Assembly: GCA_946622645.1 (NCBI GenBank)
Contig: CAMOQF010000001.1
Span: 1-64,000, forward strand
Direction of reading: 5' to 3'
From: an uncultured Blautia sp.
Lineage (GTDB): Bacteria > Bacillota > Clostridia > Lachnospirales > Lachnospiraceae
Length of the DNA stretch: 64,000 nucleotides
Part shown: piece after piece, positions 26,282 to 34,600 of the stretch
How positions within the stretch are numbered: the first letter of the stretch is position 1
Layout: the number at the start of each line of letters is the position of its first letter
Notes under the pieces: generated by a model
What the model was told of the DNA's origin: nothing
The model's database searches: none
What the model saw: only the letters and a program-made list of their open reading frames with translations
Position numbers and translations under genes: made by a program

Positions 26282-28333
26282 TTAAATGGTAAGCTTTTTC
26301 AGATTTCCTTCCATATATAATGTAAGACGTTTCTGCAGCGGAAGGTTCTGCGGAAGGGCGAGTTCCGGGTCCAGAGTCAGGATCTCTCGCGCAGCTTCGC
26401 TTGCCTGCTGCAGGATTCCGGCGTCCTGATAGATGTCGGCGAGGCCGAATTCCAGAACGCCGCTCTGACGGATGCCGAAGAGGTCTCCGGGGCCTCGAAG
26501 CCTTAAGTCTTCTCCCGCGATAAAAAAGCCGTCGTTGGAGGAATTGAGGATCTCCAGTCTCTTCCGTGTCTCTTCATCCTCATTACCCTGCATGAAGATA
26601 CAGTAGGACTGGTGCTCTCCTCTCCCGACACGGCCGCGAAGCTGATGCAGCTGGGCAAGGCCGAATCTCTCGGCGTTTTCCACCATCATGACGGTTGCGT
26701 TCGGTACGTTCACGCCTACCTCGATCACCGTGGTGGAAACCAGAACGTCGATCTCGCCGGATGCAAAAGCATTCATGATCCGGTTCTTTTCACGGGCCGG
26801 CATCCTGCCATGCAGTGCGCTCACGGTGATGTTTTCCGGGAGAGCCTTCTGGAGCCTCTCGGTGTAGTCGGTCACGTTTTCCGCTTCGATCTCGGAGGAC
26901 TCTTCCACCATAGGACAGATGACATAAGCCTGCCTGCCTGCTTCCGTCTGGTTTTTGATAAAATTCCAGGCGTTTGCCCTCCAGTGCGTTCCAACTACGC
27001 AGTTTTTGATGGGAAGCCTGTTTTTCGGTTTTTCATCGAGGACAGAGATGTCCAGATCACCGAACAGGATGATCGCCAGCGTACGCGGAATGGGCGTCGC
27101 GCTCATGACCAGCACATGGGGAATGTCTTCCCCGCCGGAGAGCATCTGCCTCTGCTTGACGCCGAAACGGTGCTGCTCATCCGTGATGGCCAGCGCAAGA
27201 TTTTTGTACCTGACCTTTTCCTGAATGAGCGCATGCGTTCCGATGATCATGAGTGCTTCTCCGGACCGGATCTTTTCGCAGATCTCTTTCTTTTCCTTCG
27301 CCGTCTGGCTTCCTGTCAGAAGGACCGGACAGAAGTGTTCCAGCCCGTTTTCGGATAGAAGGGCGCACAGGCTTTCATAATGCTGGTGTGAGAGCACCTC
27401 GGTCGGCACCATGAGGGCGCTCTGCCATCCGTTCTCGGCTGCAAGGATCATAGCCAGAAAAGCAAGGATGGTTTTTCCGGAGCCGACATCTCCCTGGATC
27501 AGCCGGGAAGTCAGCGGAATTCCCGTCAGATCCCGTTCTATCTGATGCCAGACATTCTGCTGGGCGGATGTCAGGGTGTAGGGGAGCTCTTCGATCACAC
27601 GCTCTGTGGTCCACACCTTTTTCATGGGAAAAGCGTTCCGGCTTGTCCCGGCATTTTCTTTCAGATGCTGCAGAGAAAGGATGAAAAGGAGAAATTCGTC
27701 GAACACCAGACGGCTGCGGGCGATGATGAGCTGCTCTTTATCCTTCGGAAAGTGGATGGTTTCCTCCGCAAAGCTTTCATCGCACAGGCCATAGCGTTCC
27801 CGGATCTCCGGGGGAAGGGGATCCGGCTCCCGGACCTTCTCATTCAGGGCGTTCCGGACCAGCCGCTGCACGGTCTTGTTGGAGAGGCCGGCGGTCAGCC
27901 GGTAGACCGGCTGAAGGGAAAGATTGACTTCCCGGTATTTTTCCGGCAGAAAGACCTCCGGATGCTGGAGCTGCAGCGTTTTGCCGCGGCGTACGCAGAC
28001 GCCCCGGAACAGGAAGAGGCTTCCCCTCTTCAGGATATTCCGAAGATATGCCGAGCGGAACCAGGCCGCTGTGATCGTGCCGCTGTCATCCTGCAATGTC
28101 GCGCTTGTGACGGGAATACGTCCTTTGGCGTTTACGGAGACGCCTGAAGAGACACGCGCCTGGATGGTCACCATCTCTCCTTCCCGGACATCCCGGATAC
28201 GGACAGGAGGCGCGTATTCCTCATACCGGCGCGGATAATAGCAAAGCAGGTCCTGCACTGTGGCGAGACCTGCTTTTTCCAGAAGCTTTTCCGTTTTATC
28301 GCCGACTCCTTTGAGTTCTCTTAAAAGCTTCAT
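26282..28333 (-). CDS. recG: ATP-dependent DNA helicase RecG
   Basis: A 683-residue, full-length RecG, which remodels stalled forks and Holliday junctions. An N-terminal wedge/OB region (residues about 1-230) precedes SF2 helicase domains: Walker [19 protein letters not shown] box [34 protein letters not shown] and the QLRGRVGRG motif VI, then the RecG C-terminal LRGPGDLFG segment. It begins 13 bases after fakA, a common Firmicutes order. Confidence 0.97.
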   Translation of the reverse strand: MKLLRELKGVGDKTEKLLEKAGLATVQDLLCYYPRRYEEYAPPVRIRDVREGEMVTIQARVSSGVSVNAKGRIPVTSATLQDDSGTITAAWFRSAYLRNILKRGSLFLFRGVCVRRGKTLQLQHPEVFLPEKYREVNLSLQPVYRLTAGLSNKTVQRLVRNALNEKVREPDPLPPEIRERYGLCDESFAEETIHFPKDKEQLIIARSRLVFDEFLLFILSLQHLKENAGTSRNAFPMKKVWTTERVIEELPYTLTSAQQNVWHQIERDLTGIPLTSRLIQGDVGSGKTILAFLAMILAAENGWQSALMVPTEVLSHQHYESLCALLSENGLEHFCPVLLTGSQTAKEKKEICEKIRSGEALMIIGTHALIQEKVRYKNLALAITDEQHRFGVKQRQMLSGGEDIPHVLVMSATPIPRTLAIILFGDLDISVLDEKPKNRLPIKNCVVGTHWRANAWNFIKNQTEAGRQAYVICPMVEESSEIEAENVTDYTERLQKALPENITVSALHGRMPAREKNRIMNAFASGEIDVLVSTTVIEVGVNVPNATVMMVENAERFGLAQLHQLRGRVGRGEHQSYCIFMQGNEDEETRKRLEILNSSNDGFFIAGEDLRLRGPGDLFGIRQSGVLEFGLADIYQDAGILQQASEAAREILTLDPELALPQNLPLQKRLTLYMEGNLKKLTI

Positions 28334-28346
28334 ATTATAATACCTT

Positions 28347-30020
28347 TTATTCTACGGAAAGAATGTAATAGTAGACCGGCTGTCCGCCAGGATTTATGAC
28401 GATCTCCATGTCCGGATAGGCTTTGGTGATCTTCTGGTTCAGCTCTTCGACTTCTTCTTCCGTGGTCTCGGCGCCATAATATACGCTGATGACGCCAGCC
28501 TCTTCGGTAGTCATGGCTTCCAGCGTATCCAGGGCGACCTGGATTCTGTCCTCGCCGACAGCAAGGATGCCGTTGTCACCGACGCCCATGAAGTCCCCTT
28601 CATGGATCTCTTTGTTGTTGAGTCTGGTATCGCGGACCGCGTAGGTGATCTGACCGGTCTTTACGTACGACATCGCTTCTTCCATGGCGGAGAGGTTGTC
28701 TTCCGGAGAGTTTTCCTCCATAAAGCCGATCATGGCGGAGATGCCCTGGGGGATGGTCTTGGTCGGAACGACCATGATCTTTTTGTCCTTGGTCAGGTCC
28801 CGGGCCTGGTTGGCCGCCAGGATGATGTTCTTGTTGTTCGGCAGGATGAAAATGGTCTTTGCCCGTACGTGCTTGATCGCCTTCAGCATATCGTCCGTAC
28901 TGGGGTTCATGGTCTGGCCGCCTTCGATCAGATAGTCGACGCCCAGCTCACGGAAGATCTCCGAAAGTCCGTCTCCGGAGGAAACGGAGATAAAGCCGTA
29001 TTCCTTCATCGGCTTTTTGGCTTCATCCTCCTCCGCCTGGATGCGGGCGAGCTTTTCAGCGTCTTTGATGAGCTTTTCCTGATGCTCTTCGCGCATGTTG
29101 TCGACCTTCATCCGGGAAAGTTCGCCGTAGGTAAGACCTTTTTCAAATGCCTGTCCTGGATGGTTGGTGTGGACATGGACTTTTACGATCTCGTCGTCCG
29201 CGACGAGCACGATGGAATCGCCGATGGAGTTCAGGAAGGCTTTGAATTCATCCTCTTCTTCTTCCGAGAGCGGTTTTTTAAGAAGAACGATGAACTCGGT
29301 GCAGTAACCGAATTTAATCTCTTTTTCGGTATCCTCGGAGATCTTTGTCACGGCCGGGCGGGCTTCGCCGGGCGAAAAGCGGGCGTAATCGATATCTTTG
29401 CCCATGTAGCCGTCCAGAGCGCCATGCAGTACTTCCAGAAGGCCCTGTCCGCCGGAATCCACCACGCCTGCTTCCTTTAAAACGGGAAGCATATCCGGCG
29501 TTTTCAGGAGGGTCTCCTCCGCATGAACGATGATCTCGCGGAAGAAAGTCTCCAGATCATTCACATCCTCGCAGATCTCGGTGGCTTTTTCAGCCGCTTC
29601 TCTCGCAACGGTCAGGATGGTGCCTTCCTTTGGTTTCATGACTGCCTTGTAGGCTGTCTCGACCGCCTTTTCCATGGCTGCGGCCAGCATTTTTGCATCC
29701 AGCTGATGATGGTCTCTTACGCCGCGGGTCAGGCCGCGGAGAAGCTGAGACAAAATGACGCCGGAATTGCCCCGGGCCCCTCTGAGGGATCCGGAGGAGA
29801 TGGCTTTGCAAAGGCCTTCCATGGTGAGGTCTTCGTCCTTGATGGCGCAGACTTCCTGTACGGCGGAGATGATGGTAAGCGACATGTTTGTTCCGGTATC
29901 CCCGTCGGGAACCGGAAATACATTCAGTTCATTGATCCATTCTTTCTTAGATTCAAGATTCCGGGCTCCCGAGAGGAACATTCTGGAGAGCATCACGGCA
30001 TCTATGGTCGTGTTATTCAA
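28347..30020 (-). CDS. fakA: DAK2-domain fatty acid kinase FakA (YloV)
   Basis: A 557-residue protein with an N-terminal DAK2 kinase domain (NVFPVPDGDTGTNMSLT, the metal/ATP loop; SLRGARGNSGVILSQLLRG; DSGGQGLLEVLHG) and a C-terminal region typical of YloV. FakA phosphorylates fatty acids carried by a FakB partner; no fakB is in this window. The start is TTG 30020 with GAGGAGG nine bases upstream, giving NNTTIDAVMLSRMFLSGA. It follows the Asp23 gene by 21 bases, the conserved yloU-yloV pairing. Confidence 0.92.
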   Translation of the reverse strand: MNNTTIDAVMLSRMFLSGARNLESKKEWINELNVFPVPDGDTGTNMSLTIISAVQEVCAIKDEDLTMEGLCKAISSGSLRGARGNSGVILSQLLRGLTRGVRDHHQLDAKMLAAAMEKAVETAYKAVMKPKEGTILTVAREAAEKATEICEDVNDLETFFREIIVHAEETLLKTPDMLPVLKEAGVVDSGGQGLLEVLHGALDGYMGKDIDYARFSPGEARPAVTKISEDTEKEIKFGYCTEFIVLLKKPLSEEEEDEFKAFLNSIGDSIVLVADDEIVKVHVHTNHPGQAFEKGLTYGELSRMKVDNMREEHQEKLIKDAEKLARIQAEEDEAKKPMKEYGFISVSSGDGLSEIFRELGVDYLIEGGQTMNPSTDDMLKAIKHVRAKTIFILPNNKNIILAANQARDLTKDKKIMVVPTKTIPQGISAMIGFMEENSPEDNLSAMEEAMSYVKTGQITYAVRDTRLNNKEIHEGDFMGVGDNGILAVGEDRIQVALDTLEAMTTEEAGVISVYYGAETTEEEVEELNQKITKAYPDMEIVINPGGQPVYYYILSVE

Positions 30021-30041
30021 AATCCCGTTCCTCCTCTGTTG

Positions 30042-30401
30042 TTAATCGATCACCCGAACGCCTTCCGCGAAAATGTTGATCTTTTCGATCTCCATACCGG
30101 TGAAGGCTTCCATTTTATATTTGACATTGTTGACCAGATTGTCCGCAATGGTGCTGATGCTGACGCCGAATGCGACGATCACATGAAAGTCAAGCTGGAT
30201 TTTATTATCAGGCGTGATCCGGACATTGATGCCATGCTTCAGGCTGTCTCCGCGAAGAAGCTTTACCAGGCCGTCCTTCATGCTGACGGCCGCCATGCCG
30301 ACGATGCCGAAGCATTCCACCGCGACGCTCCCGGCATAGGTGGCGATCACATCTGTATCGATCACGATGCGTCCTAATCCGGAATCAATACTTCCGTTCA
30401 T
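30042..30401 (-). CDS. Asp23/Gls24-family protein (YloU)
   Basis: A 119-residue Asp23 superfamily protein, with GRIVIDTDVIATYAGSVAVECFGIVGMA at the N-terminus (family signature begins within this) and a valine-rich VDFHVIVAFGVSI-like strand segment reading QLDFHVIVAFG. These proteins are linked to the cell envelope and, in yloU-yloV pairs, possibly to fatty acid handling. First gene of the yloU-fakA-recG transcript, preceded by a TATAAT. Confidence 0.88.
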   Translation of the reverse strand: MNGSIDSGLGRIVIDTDVIATYAGSVAVECFGIVGMAAVSMKDGLVKLLRGDSLKHGINVRITPDNKIQLDFHVIVAFGVSISTIADNLVNNVKYKMEAFTGMEIEKINIFAEGVRVID

Positions 30402-30445
30402 AAGATACCTCCTAATTCATTCTTAATAAATGATGATTCAGTGGT

Positions 30446-30451
30446 ATTATA
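30446..30451 (-). promoter_or_regulatory. Perfect -10 box upstream of the Asp23 gene
   Basis: Minus-strand TATAAT at 30446-30451, about 45 bases before the Asp23 start. No good -35 lies at 16-18 bases; a TTGTTT sits 20 bases upstream. It forms a divergent arrangement with the rpmB promoter. Confidence 0.55.
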
Positions 30452-30503
30452 CCGTGTTTTACCAAAAAAGAAAACAATATTTTTCCAATTTATGATTTTT
30501 CCC

Positions 30504-30532
30504 TTGCAAAAGCCATTTTCATCTGTTAGAAT
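30504..30532 (+). promoter_or_regulatory. Promoter of rpmB
   Basis: TTGCAA (30504-30509), 17-base spacer, TAGAAT (30527-30532) on the plus strand, about 37 bases before the rpmB start, with a strong AAGGAGG between. Confidence 0.75.
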
Positions 30533-30569
30533 AAGGAATGTTGAAAACATGAGTCAAGGAGGTGCAGTC

Positions 30570-30758
30570 ATGGCCAGATGTGCAATTTGTGATAAAGGCG
30601 CTCATTTTGGAAATAACGTGAGTCATTCACATAGAAGATCCAATAAAATGTGGAAATCCAATATCAAATCCGTTCGTGTTAAGCTTGCAAGCGGAGCCAA
30701 CAAGAAAATGTACGTTTGTACTTCTTGTCTCAGATCCGGCAGAGTAGAACGCGCATAA
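30570..30758 (+). CDS. rpmB: 50S ribosomal protein L28
   Basis: A 62-residue L28 with MARCAICDKGAHFGNNVSHS, HRRSNKMWKSNIKSVRV and the zinc-ribbon-like CTSCLRSGRVERA end; CxxC pairs at both termini indicate the zinc-binding form. The frame opens at 30441, but ATG 30570 follows AAGGAGG by six bases and gives the family length. It is a single-gene plus-strand transcript with its own promoter and terminator. Confidence 0.97.
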   Translation: MARCAICDKGAHFGNNVSHSHRRSNKMWKSNIKSVRVKLASGANKKMYVCTSCLRSGRVERA

Positions 30759-30781
30759 GAGCGATTATCATGCTGAACAAA

Positions 30782-30812
30782 ACGCCCTCACAAGTGTGAG
30801 GGCGTCTTTTTT
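30782..30812 (+). terminator. Terminator between convergent rpmB and gerW, probably bidirectional
   Basis: A perfect stem of ACGCCCTCAC with GTGAGGGCGT is followed on the plus strand by a run of T. The minus-strand side has a shorter TTTTGTT, so it may also stop the gerW transcript. Confidence 0.9.
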
Positions 30813-30827
30813 ACTCTGTACGCTTTA

Positions 30828-31232
30828 TTATTCCTGGTTTTCTCCCTTAGATTCTTCCGGCGTATGAATGACGATCTCATCGGGGACGTCATCCGCGGAT
30901 CCCGGCGCAAATTTGTTGACCAGATCGGGAACCATGTCAAGCACCTTGTTCAGATTGCTCTGGTTTTTGATATTGACAAGCTTGGTGCTGCCGTTATGGA
31001 TCACCAGCAGGGCACACGGCGTCATCTTTCCGCCGATCCCGCCGCCGTCATTGTTCTTTTTTTCTCCTCCGAAGGCACCTGCCCCGGCACCGAAGGAAAT
31101 GTCCATCAGGGGAAGTATAGTGACATCTCCCACATGAATGGCATCTCCCACCACCGTCTTGGCGGAAAACACGCTGTCCATTCCCTGGAATAACGAACTG
31201 ACTGTCTCTCTGAAGTTATTTCCCTGTGCCAT
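30828..31232 (-). CDS. GerW-family sporulation protein (YtfJ)
   Basis: A 134-residue YtfJ/GerW protein, associated with spores in Bacillus. Signature: GNNFRETVSSLFQGMDSVF, VVGDAIHVGDVTILPLMDIS and a Gly-rich FGAGAGAFG loop, followed by GGGIGGKMTPCALLVI. The acidic C-terminus is short. Last gene of the nudix-unknown-DUF2953-gerW transcript, one base from the DUF2953 gene. It supports a spore-forming host. Confidence 0.92.
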   Translation of the reverse strand: MAQGNNFRETVSSLFQGMDSVFSAKTVVGDAIHVGDVTILPLMDISFGAGAGAFGGEKKNNDGGGIGGKMTPCALLVIHNGSTKLVNIKNQSNLNKVLDMVPDLVNKFAPGSADDVPDEIVIHTPEESKGENQE

Positions 31233-31233
31233 C

Positions 31234-32208
31234 TTATTCCTCCTTCAAAGGTATGGTCTTGTTTTTGGTTTTCAGTTTTTTCAGAACAAAACGAATATTT
31301 TTGCTGAGCAGTATCTTGAGTCCCGCCAGTACAAAAGCACAGCCGTACACCCGGCCCTTGGCCGTCAGTTCCCCCGCTGCGAAATCTCTGCATTCAAACG
31401 AGGGATGAAGCACGACATTGTTTTTATGGAAGGGAACCGTCATGGCAAAAGCGCCTGTGACGCGTCCCGTCAGAGACGGATCTTCACTGCCGAAGGATAT
31501 CTCGCCCCACATCCGGGTCGGAAGCACATGGCGGATGAGGAATCCGGCTTCCCGAAGCACCAGGGCGATTGCTTCCTGCGTCCTTTCGTCAAAAATGAAA
31601 TCATGCCACCAGGCCGCGGTGGCCCAGGTATGCCGGATCTGATCCAGTACGGCGGCGGCCTTATCCTTTATTCCGGTAAATACGCCTTTGATCTTTCCAA
31701 AAAGGGAAGTTTTTGGTGATGCGCCGCTGTCTGCAGCCGTGTCTTTGTCAGGTACAGGCTCCTCCTCCGGAGCAGGCAGAGCGGGGGGCTCGTCTTTCGC
31801 TTCCGAAAGGGTATCCGGCTCCTCCGGGAGGCTTTCTTTTTCCTCGGGAGCCGTATCTTTTTCCTCCTGGATCCAGACGGATTCTTCTGCCTCAGGCTCT
31901 TTTTCCTGCGCTCTTGGTTCATTTTTATCCCCGAGCAGGAACTTGTCAAGCGGGATCCCGAAAAGCCTTACTTTAATATCGGTATCATGATCCTGATAGA
32001 TCACTTTGACCCACGCGCCCCCGAACAGCCAGCTCACGCCGGCGTCCGCCTGAGCCTGGCTGAACTTCATCTCTTCCGTCTTGGCCGCGTGAAAACGGTA
32101 GCGGACCGGACAGAACAAAAGCAGAAGCACTGCCAGAAGAAGCAGGCCGAGAAGGATCCCCAGGATGATCAGGATGATTTTCAGGATTGTCCATAGGATG
32201 TGCGCCAT
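31234..32208 (-). CDS. DUF2953 domain membrane protein
   Basis: A 324-residue protein. Residues about 8-30 form a long Leu/Ile membrane segment ending FCPVRYRFHAAK, the usual DUF2953 start, followed by SWLFGGAWVKVIYQDHDTDIKVRLFGIPL. A Glu/Pro-rich insert (about 105-170) precedes a helical C-terminal half and a second hydrophobic stretch (YGCAFVLAGLKILL). DUF2953 commonly lies beside YtfJ in spore formers; its function is unknown. Confidence 0.85.
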   Translation of the reverse strand: MAHILWTILKIILIILGILLGLLLLAVLLLLFCPVRYRFHAAKTEEMKFSQAQADAGVSWLFGGAWVKVIYQDHDTDIKVRLFGIPLDKFLLGDKNEPRAQEKEPEAEESVWIQEEKDTAPEEKESLPEEPDTLSEAKDEPPALPAPEEEPVPDKDTAADSGASPKTSLFGKIKGVFTGIKDKAAAVLDQIRHTWATAAWWHDFIFDERTQEAIALVLREAGFLIRHVLPTRMWGEISFGSEDPSLTGRVTGAFAMTVPFHKNNVVLHPSFECRDFAAGELTAKGRVYGCAFVLAGLKILLSKNIRFVLKKLKTKNKTIPLKEE

Positions 32209-32212
32209 GCTC

Positions 32213-32524
32213 TCACCTGTTTTTTATGTATTCTTTGAGGTCGAACCCTTTTTTCTTTCTGACCATGCCTTCCACGATCTTTTTGACCAGGTCGATGGCC
32301 TCTTTTTTCCCTTTGGCCATGCCTATGATCAGAGGACAGCTGTCATAAAGACTCCGCTGTATCAGAAGGTTCGCAGGGATCAGCTCGCAGATGTTGTCCG
32401 GATTGTTCGACAAAGTGACAAGCCAGATGCCATTCGCGGCATGACCCGCGTCGATCTTTGACTGGATGGCCACATTGCCGTGGATGCCGTCAGAGATATA
32501 ATAATGATCCAGCCAGTGCAGCAT
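32213..32524 (-). CDS. Small protein of unknown function in the gerW cluster
   Basis: A 103-residue protein that I do not recognise by family name. It starts at ATG 32524 with AGGAGA seven bases upstream (MLHWLDHYYISDGI). It mixes a possible strand-rich core (GIWLVTLSNNPDNICELIPANLL) with a helical, basic C-terminus (KGKKEAIDLVKKIVEGM). No signal peptide or membrane segment. Placed between the nudix and DUF2953 genes with gaps of 31 and 4 bases. Confidence 0.75.
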   Translation of the reverse strand: MLHWLDHYYISDGIHGNVAIQSKIDAGHAANGIWLVTLSNNPDNICELIPANLLIQRSLYDSCPLIIGMAKGKKEAIDLVKKIVEGMVRKKKGFDLKEYIKNR

Positions 32525-32555
32525 GTCTGTTCTCCTGTGTGAGGACCTGAAAGGC

Positions 32556-33011
32556 TCAATAATATTTTCTGGTTCCGGGCCACTCGTGGGCTTTCCGGAG
32601 CTCCTGGTATTCCTGGTACGCTTTTTCAACGATCTGTTTTTCGTTGGCGAAGCGGAGCAGATGGATCACTTCGTGATATTTATAGTATCCTGAGTCTACA
32701 AAGAATTCTTCTCTTTGCGGGCGGCTATGATAATTATCTGCCGTCATCAGAAACCAGTGCACTTCTTTGGATACCATGTCTTCCGGCACGTTGAAGCTGT
32801 ACTGGCTTTTTCCGATGTATTTGACGATGGCTGCCCTGACGCCGGATTCCTCACGGACTTCGCGCAGAGCGGTCTCTTCATGGGTCTCTCCTTCTTCCAC
32901 GGTTCCTTTGGGAAGCACCCATCCTTCATAGCGGTTTTTGTAAGATTTGTACAGAGCCAGAATCTTACCTCGATGAATTACCACACCCCCGCAGCTTGTT
33001 GCCTCGATCAT
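32556..33011 (-). CDS. NUDIX hydrolase
   Basis: A 151-residue Nudix hydrolase. The complete Nudix box is present: GTVEEGETHEETALREVREESGV (G-x5-E-x7-REUxEExGU split across this stretch). Start SCGGVVIHRGKILALYKSYKNRYEGWVLPKG resembles diadenosine polyphosphate or mRNA-decapping-type enzymes, but the substrate cannot be assigned. First gene of its transcript, behind a strong promoter at 33051-33079. Confidence 0.9.
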   Translation of the reverse strand: MIEATSCGGVVIHRGKILALYKSYKNRYEGWVLPKGTVEEGETHEETALREVREESGVRAAIVKYIGKSQYSFNVPEDMVSKEVHWFLMTADNYHSRPQREEFFVDSGYYKYHEVIHLLRFANEKQIVEKAYQEYQELRKAHEWPGTRKYY

Positions 33012-33050
33012 TGCACAACCTCCTGCATGTGTGTGTCAAAAACTGTATCT

Positions 33051-33079
33051 AGTATACATCTTTTTTTTACACCTGACAA
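33051..33079 (-). promoter_or_regulatory. Promoter of the nudix-gerW operon
   Basis: Minus-strand TTGTCA (33074-33079), 17-base spacer, TATACT (33051-33056); each hexamer is five of six to consensus. It sits between the PBP2 stop and the nudix gene. Confidence 0.8.
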
Positions 33080-33082
33080 GGT

Positions 33083-34600
33083 TTAATGTAATGAATAATA
33101 CTGGTCGAAGATGACGCCTGCGATGGGAACGGCTGCATCGGAACCGGTGCCGCCCCCTTCGACGATGACCGCGAGGGCGATGTCGGGATCTTCTGCGTCA
33201 GCGTACCCGATGAACCAGGAGTGAGAAGACCCGTCTTCATCATATTCGGCGGAGCCTGTCTTGCCTGCGGCCGTGTAGCCGCGGCCGTTCAGGGCGGAGG
33301 CGGTTCCGCTCTGTACGACGCCCTGCATGAGCTTGCCGAGCAGATTGGCTTCGTTCAGGCTCATGATGCGTTTGTAGGAGGATGGTTTTGTCGTTTTGAT
33401 GGTATCTCCGCTGCTGTTCCGGATCGAATCCACCAGCGTCGGCTTCATTACGGTACCGCCGTTTGCCACGGCGCAGGCAAGGAGAGCCATATGGGCCGGT
33501 GAAACCAGAGTGTTCCCCTGACCGATGGAGGTCTGCATGATGAGCGCCACCGGAGAAGAGCCTGTCAGAGAAAATGTGCTTTTCCGGTAATTGTCGAAAG
33601 GCAGCTTTTTGTTGAACAGCAGGTCCTCAGCCGTCTGCCTGAGAGAGGTGCCTCCCAGGTCTGTCCCGATCTCCGCGAAGGCACAGTTGCAGGAGTTTGC
33701 AAAGGCCGAATACAGATTTTCCGGGCCGTGGGCCGTCTCTTTGTAGCAGTGGATGGTATGGTCTTCCTGGGTGATGGTCCCTTCGCAGAGATAGGAATAC
33801 CCCTCAAGGGTCCCTTTTTTACGGAAATAATCCAGAGCAGTCACCAGCTTGAAAGTGGAACCGGGAGGATACGCTCCGTTGGTCACCCTGTTGAGAAGGC
33901 TGGAGTCATTGGCGTCCGCCACCAGATTGTCCCAGTTGAAATCCAGGTAATTCGGATCAAAATCCGGTTTGCTGACCATGCACAGGATGCGGCCCGTCTT
34001 CGGTTCAAGGGCAATGATGGCTCCTCTTCTGTCTCCAAGGGCGTTGTACGCCGCCATCTGAAGCGGAACGCTCAAAGAAGTGATCACATTGTCCCCCTGG
34101 TTTTTGCGGCCGTGATACTCGTTCTTGATCTGGTCGATAAAAAACTCATGGGAGGAAAGCAGGTTAAAGTTGACTTCCGACTCGAGGCCGCTCTTTCCAT
34201 GGGTGTCAAAGCCCACGACATGGGCGAACATGGCTCCATACGGATAGACTCTCTGCTCCGTCCCGTCCTCATAGACGTAAGTCTGGGCCAGGATCTCTCC
34301 GTCCGCCGAAAGGATATTCCCTCGTACGACTCGGTCCGAGAAGGTATCCTGCCGGGTGTTGTACGGGCTGTTGATAAAGTCATCGCTCTCGGAAACGTTG
34401 AACCAGACCAGATACCCGATCAGGGACAGGAAGATCAGGATGAAAAAGACGGAAACATACGTATATTCACGGTTCCCCGGTCTTTTTTCAGTCGATGGTC
34501 CTTCTTGCTCTCGGTACGCCTGCGCGTCTTCTTCTGTTGTTCTCTTCCTGCTCTTCGGCTCTTCTTCGAGCCTCCTGCCGTAATCTTTCAATCTCTTCAT
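33083..34600 (-). CDS. Penicillin-binding protein 2-type transpeptidase (PbpA/FtsI family)
   Basis: About 505 residues: a highly charged cytoplasmic tail, one membrane segment (VSVFFILIFLSLIGYLVW) and a periplasm-facing transpeptidase. Active-site motifs are SxxK in PGSTFKLVTAL, SxN in FANSCNCAF, and KTG in AAGKTGSAEYDEDG. The RGNILSADGEILAQT linker resembles PbpA-type enzymes. The start is uncertain: GTG 34612, ATG 34600 or TTG 34591 (the last has the best-spaced GAGG). All lie inside the ftsW-like gene, and no start codon exists after its stop until the membrane segment, so an overlap of at least about 104 bases is unavoidable. Confidence 0.88.
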   Translation of the reverse strand: MKRLKDYGRRLEEEPKSRKRTTEEDAQAYREQEGPSTEKRPGNREYTYVSVFFILIFLSLIGYLVWFNVSESDDFINSPYNTRQDTFSDRVVRGNILSADGEILAQTYVYEDGTEQRVYPYGAMFAHVVGFDTHGKSGLESEVNFNLLSSHEFFIDQIKNEYHGRKNQGDNVITSLSVPLQMAAYNALGDRRGAIIALEPKTGRILCMVSKPDFDPNYLDFNWDNLVADANDSSLLNRVTNGAYPPGSTFKLVTALDYFRKKGTLEGYSYLCEGTITQEDHTIHCYKETAHGPENLYSAFANSCNCAFAEIGTDLGGTSLRQTAEDLLFNKKLPFDNYRKSTFSLTGSSPVALIMQTSIGQGNTLVSPAHMALLACAVANGGTVMKPTLVDSIRNSSGDTIKTTKPSSYKRIMSLNEANLLGKLMQGVVQSGTASALNGRGYTAAGKTGSAEYDEDGSSHSWFIGYADAEDPDIALAVIVEGGGTGSDAAVPIAGVIFDQYYSLH

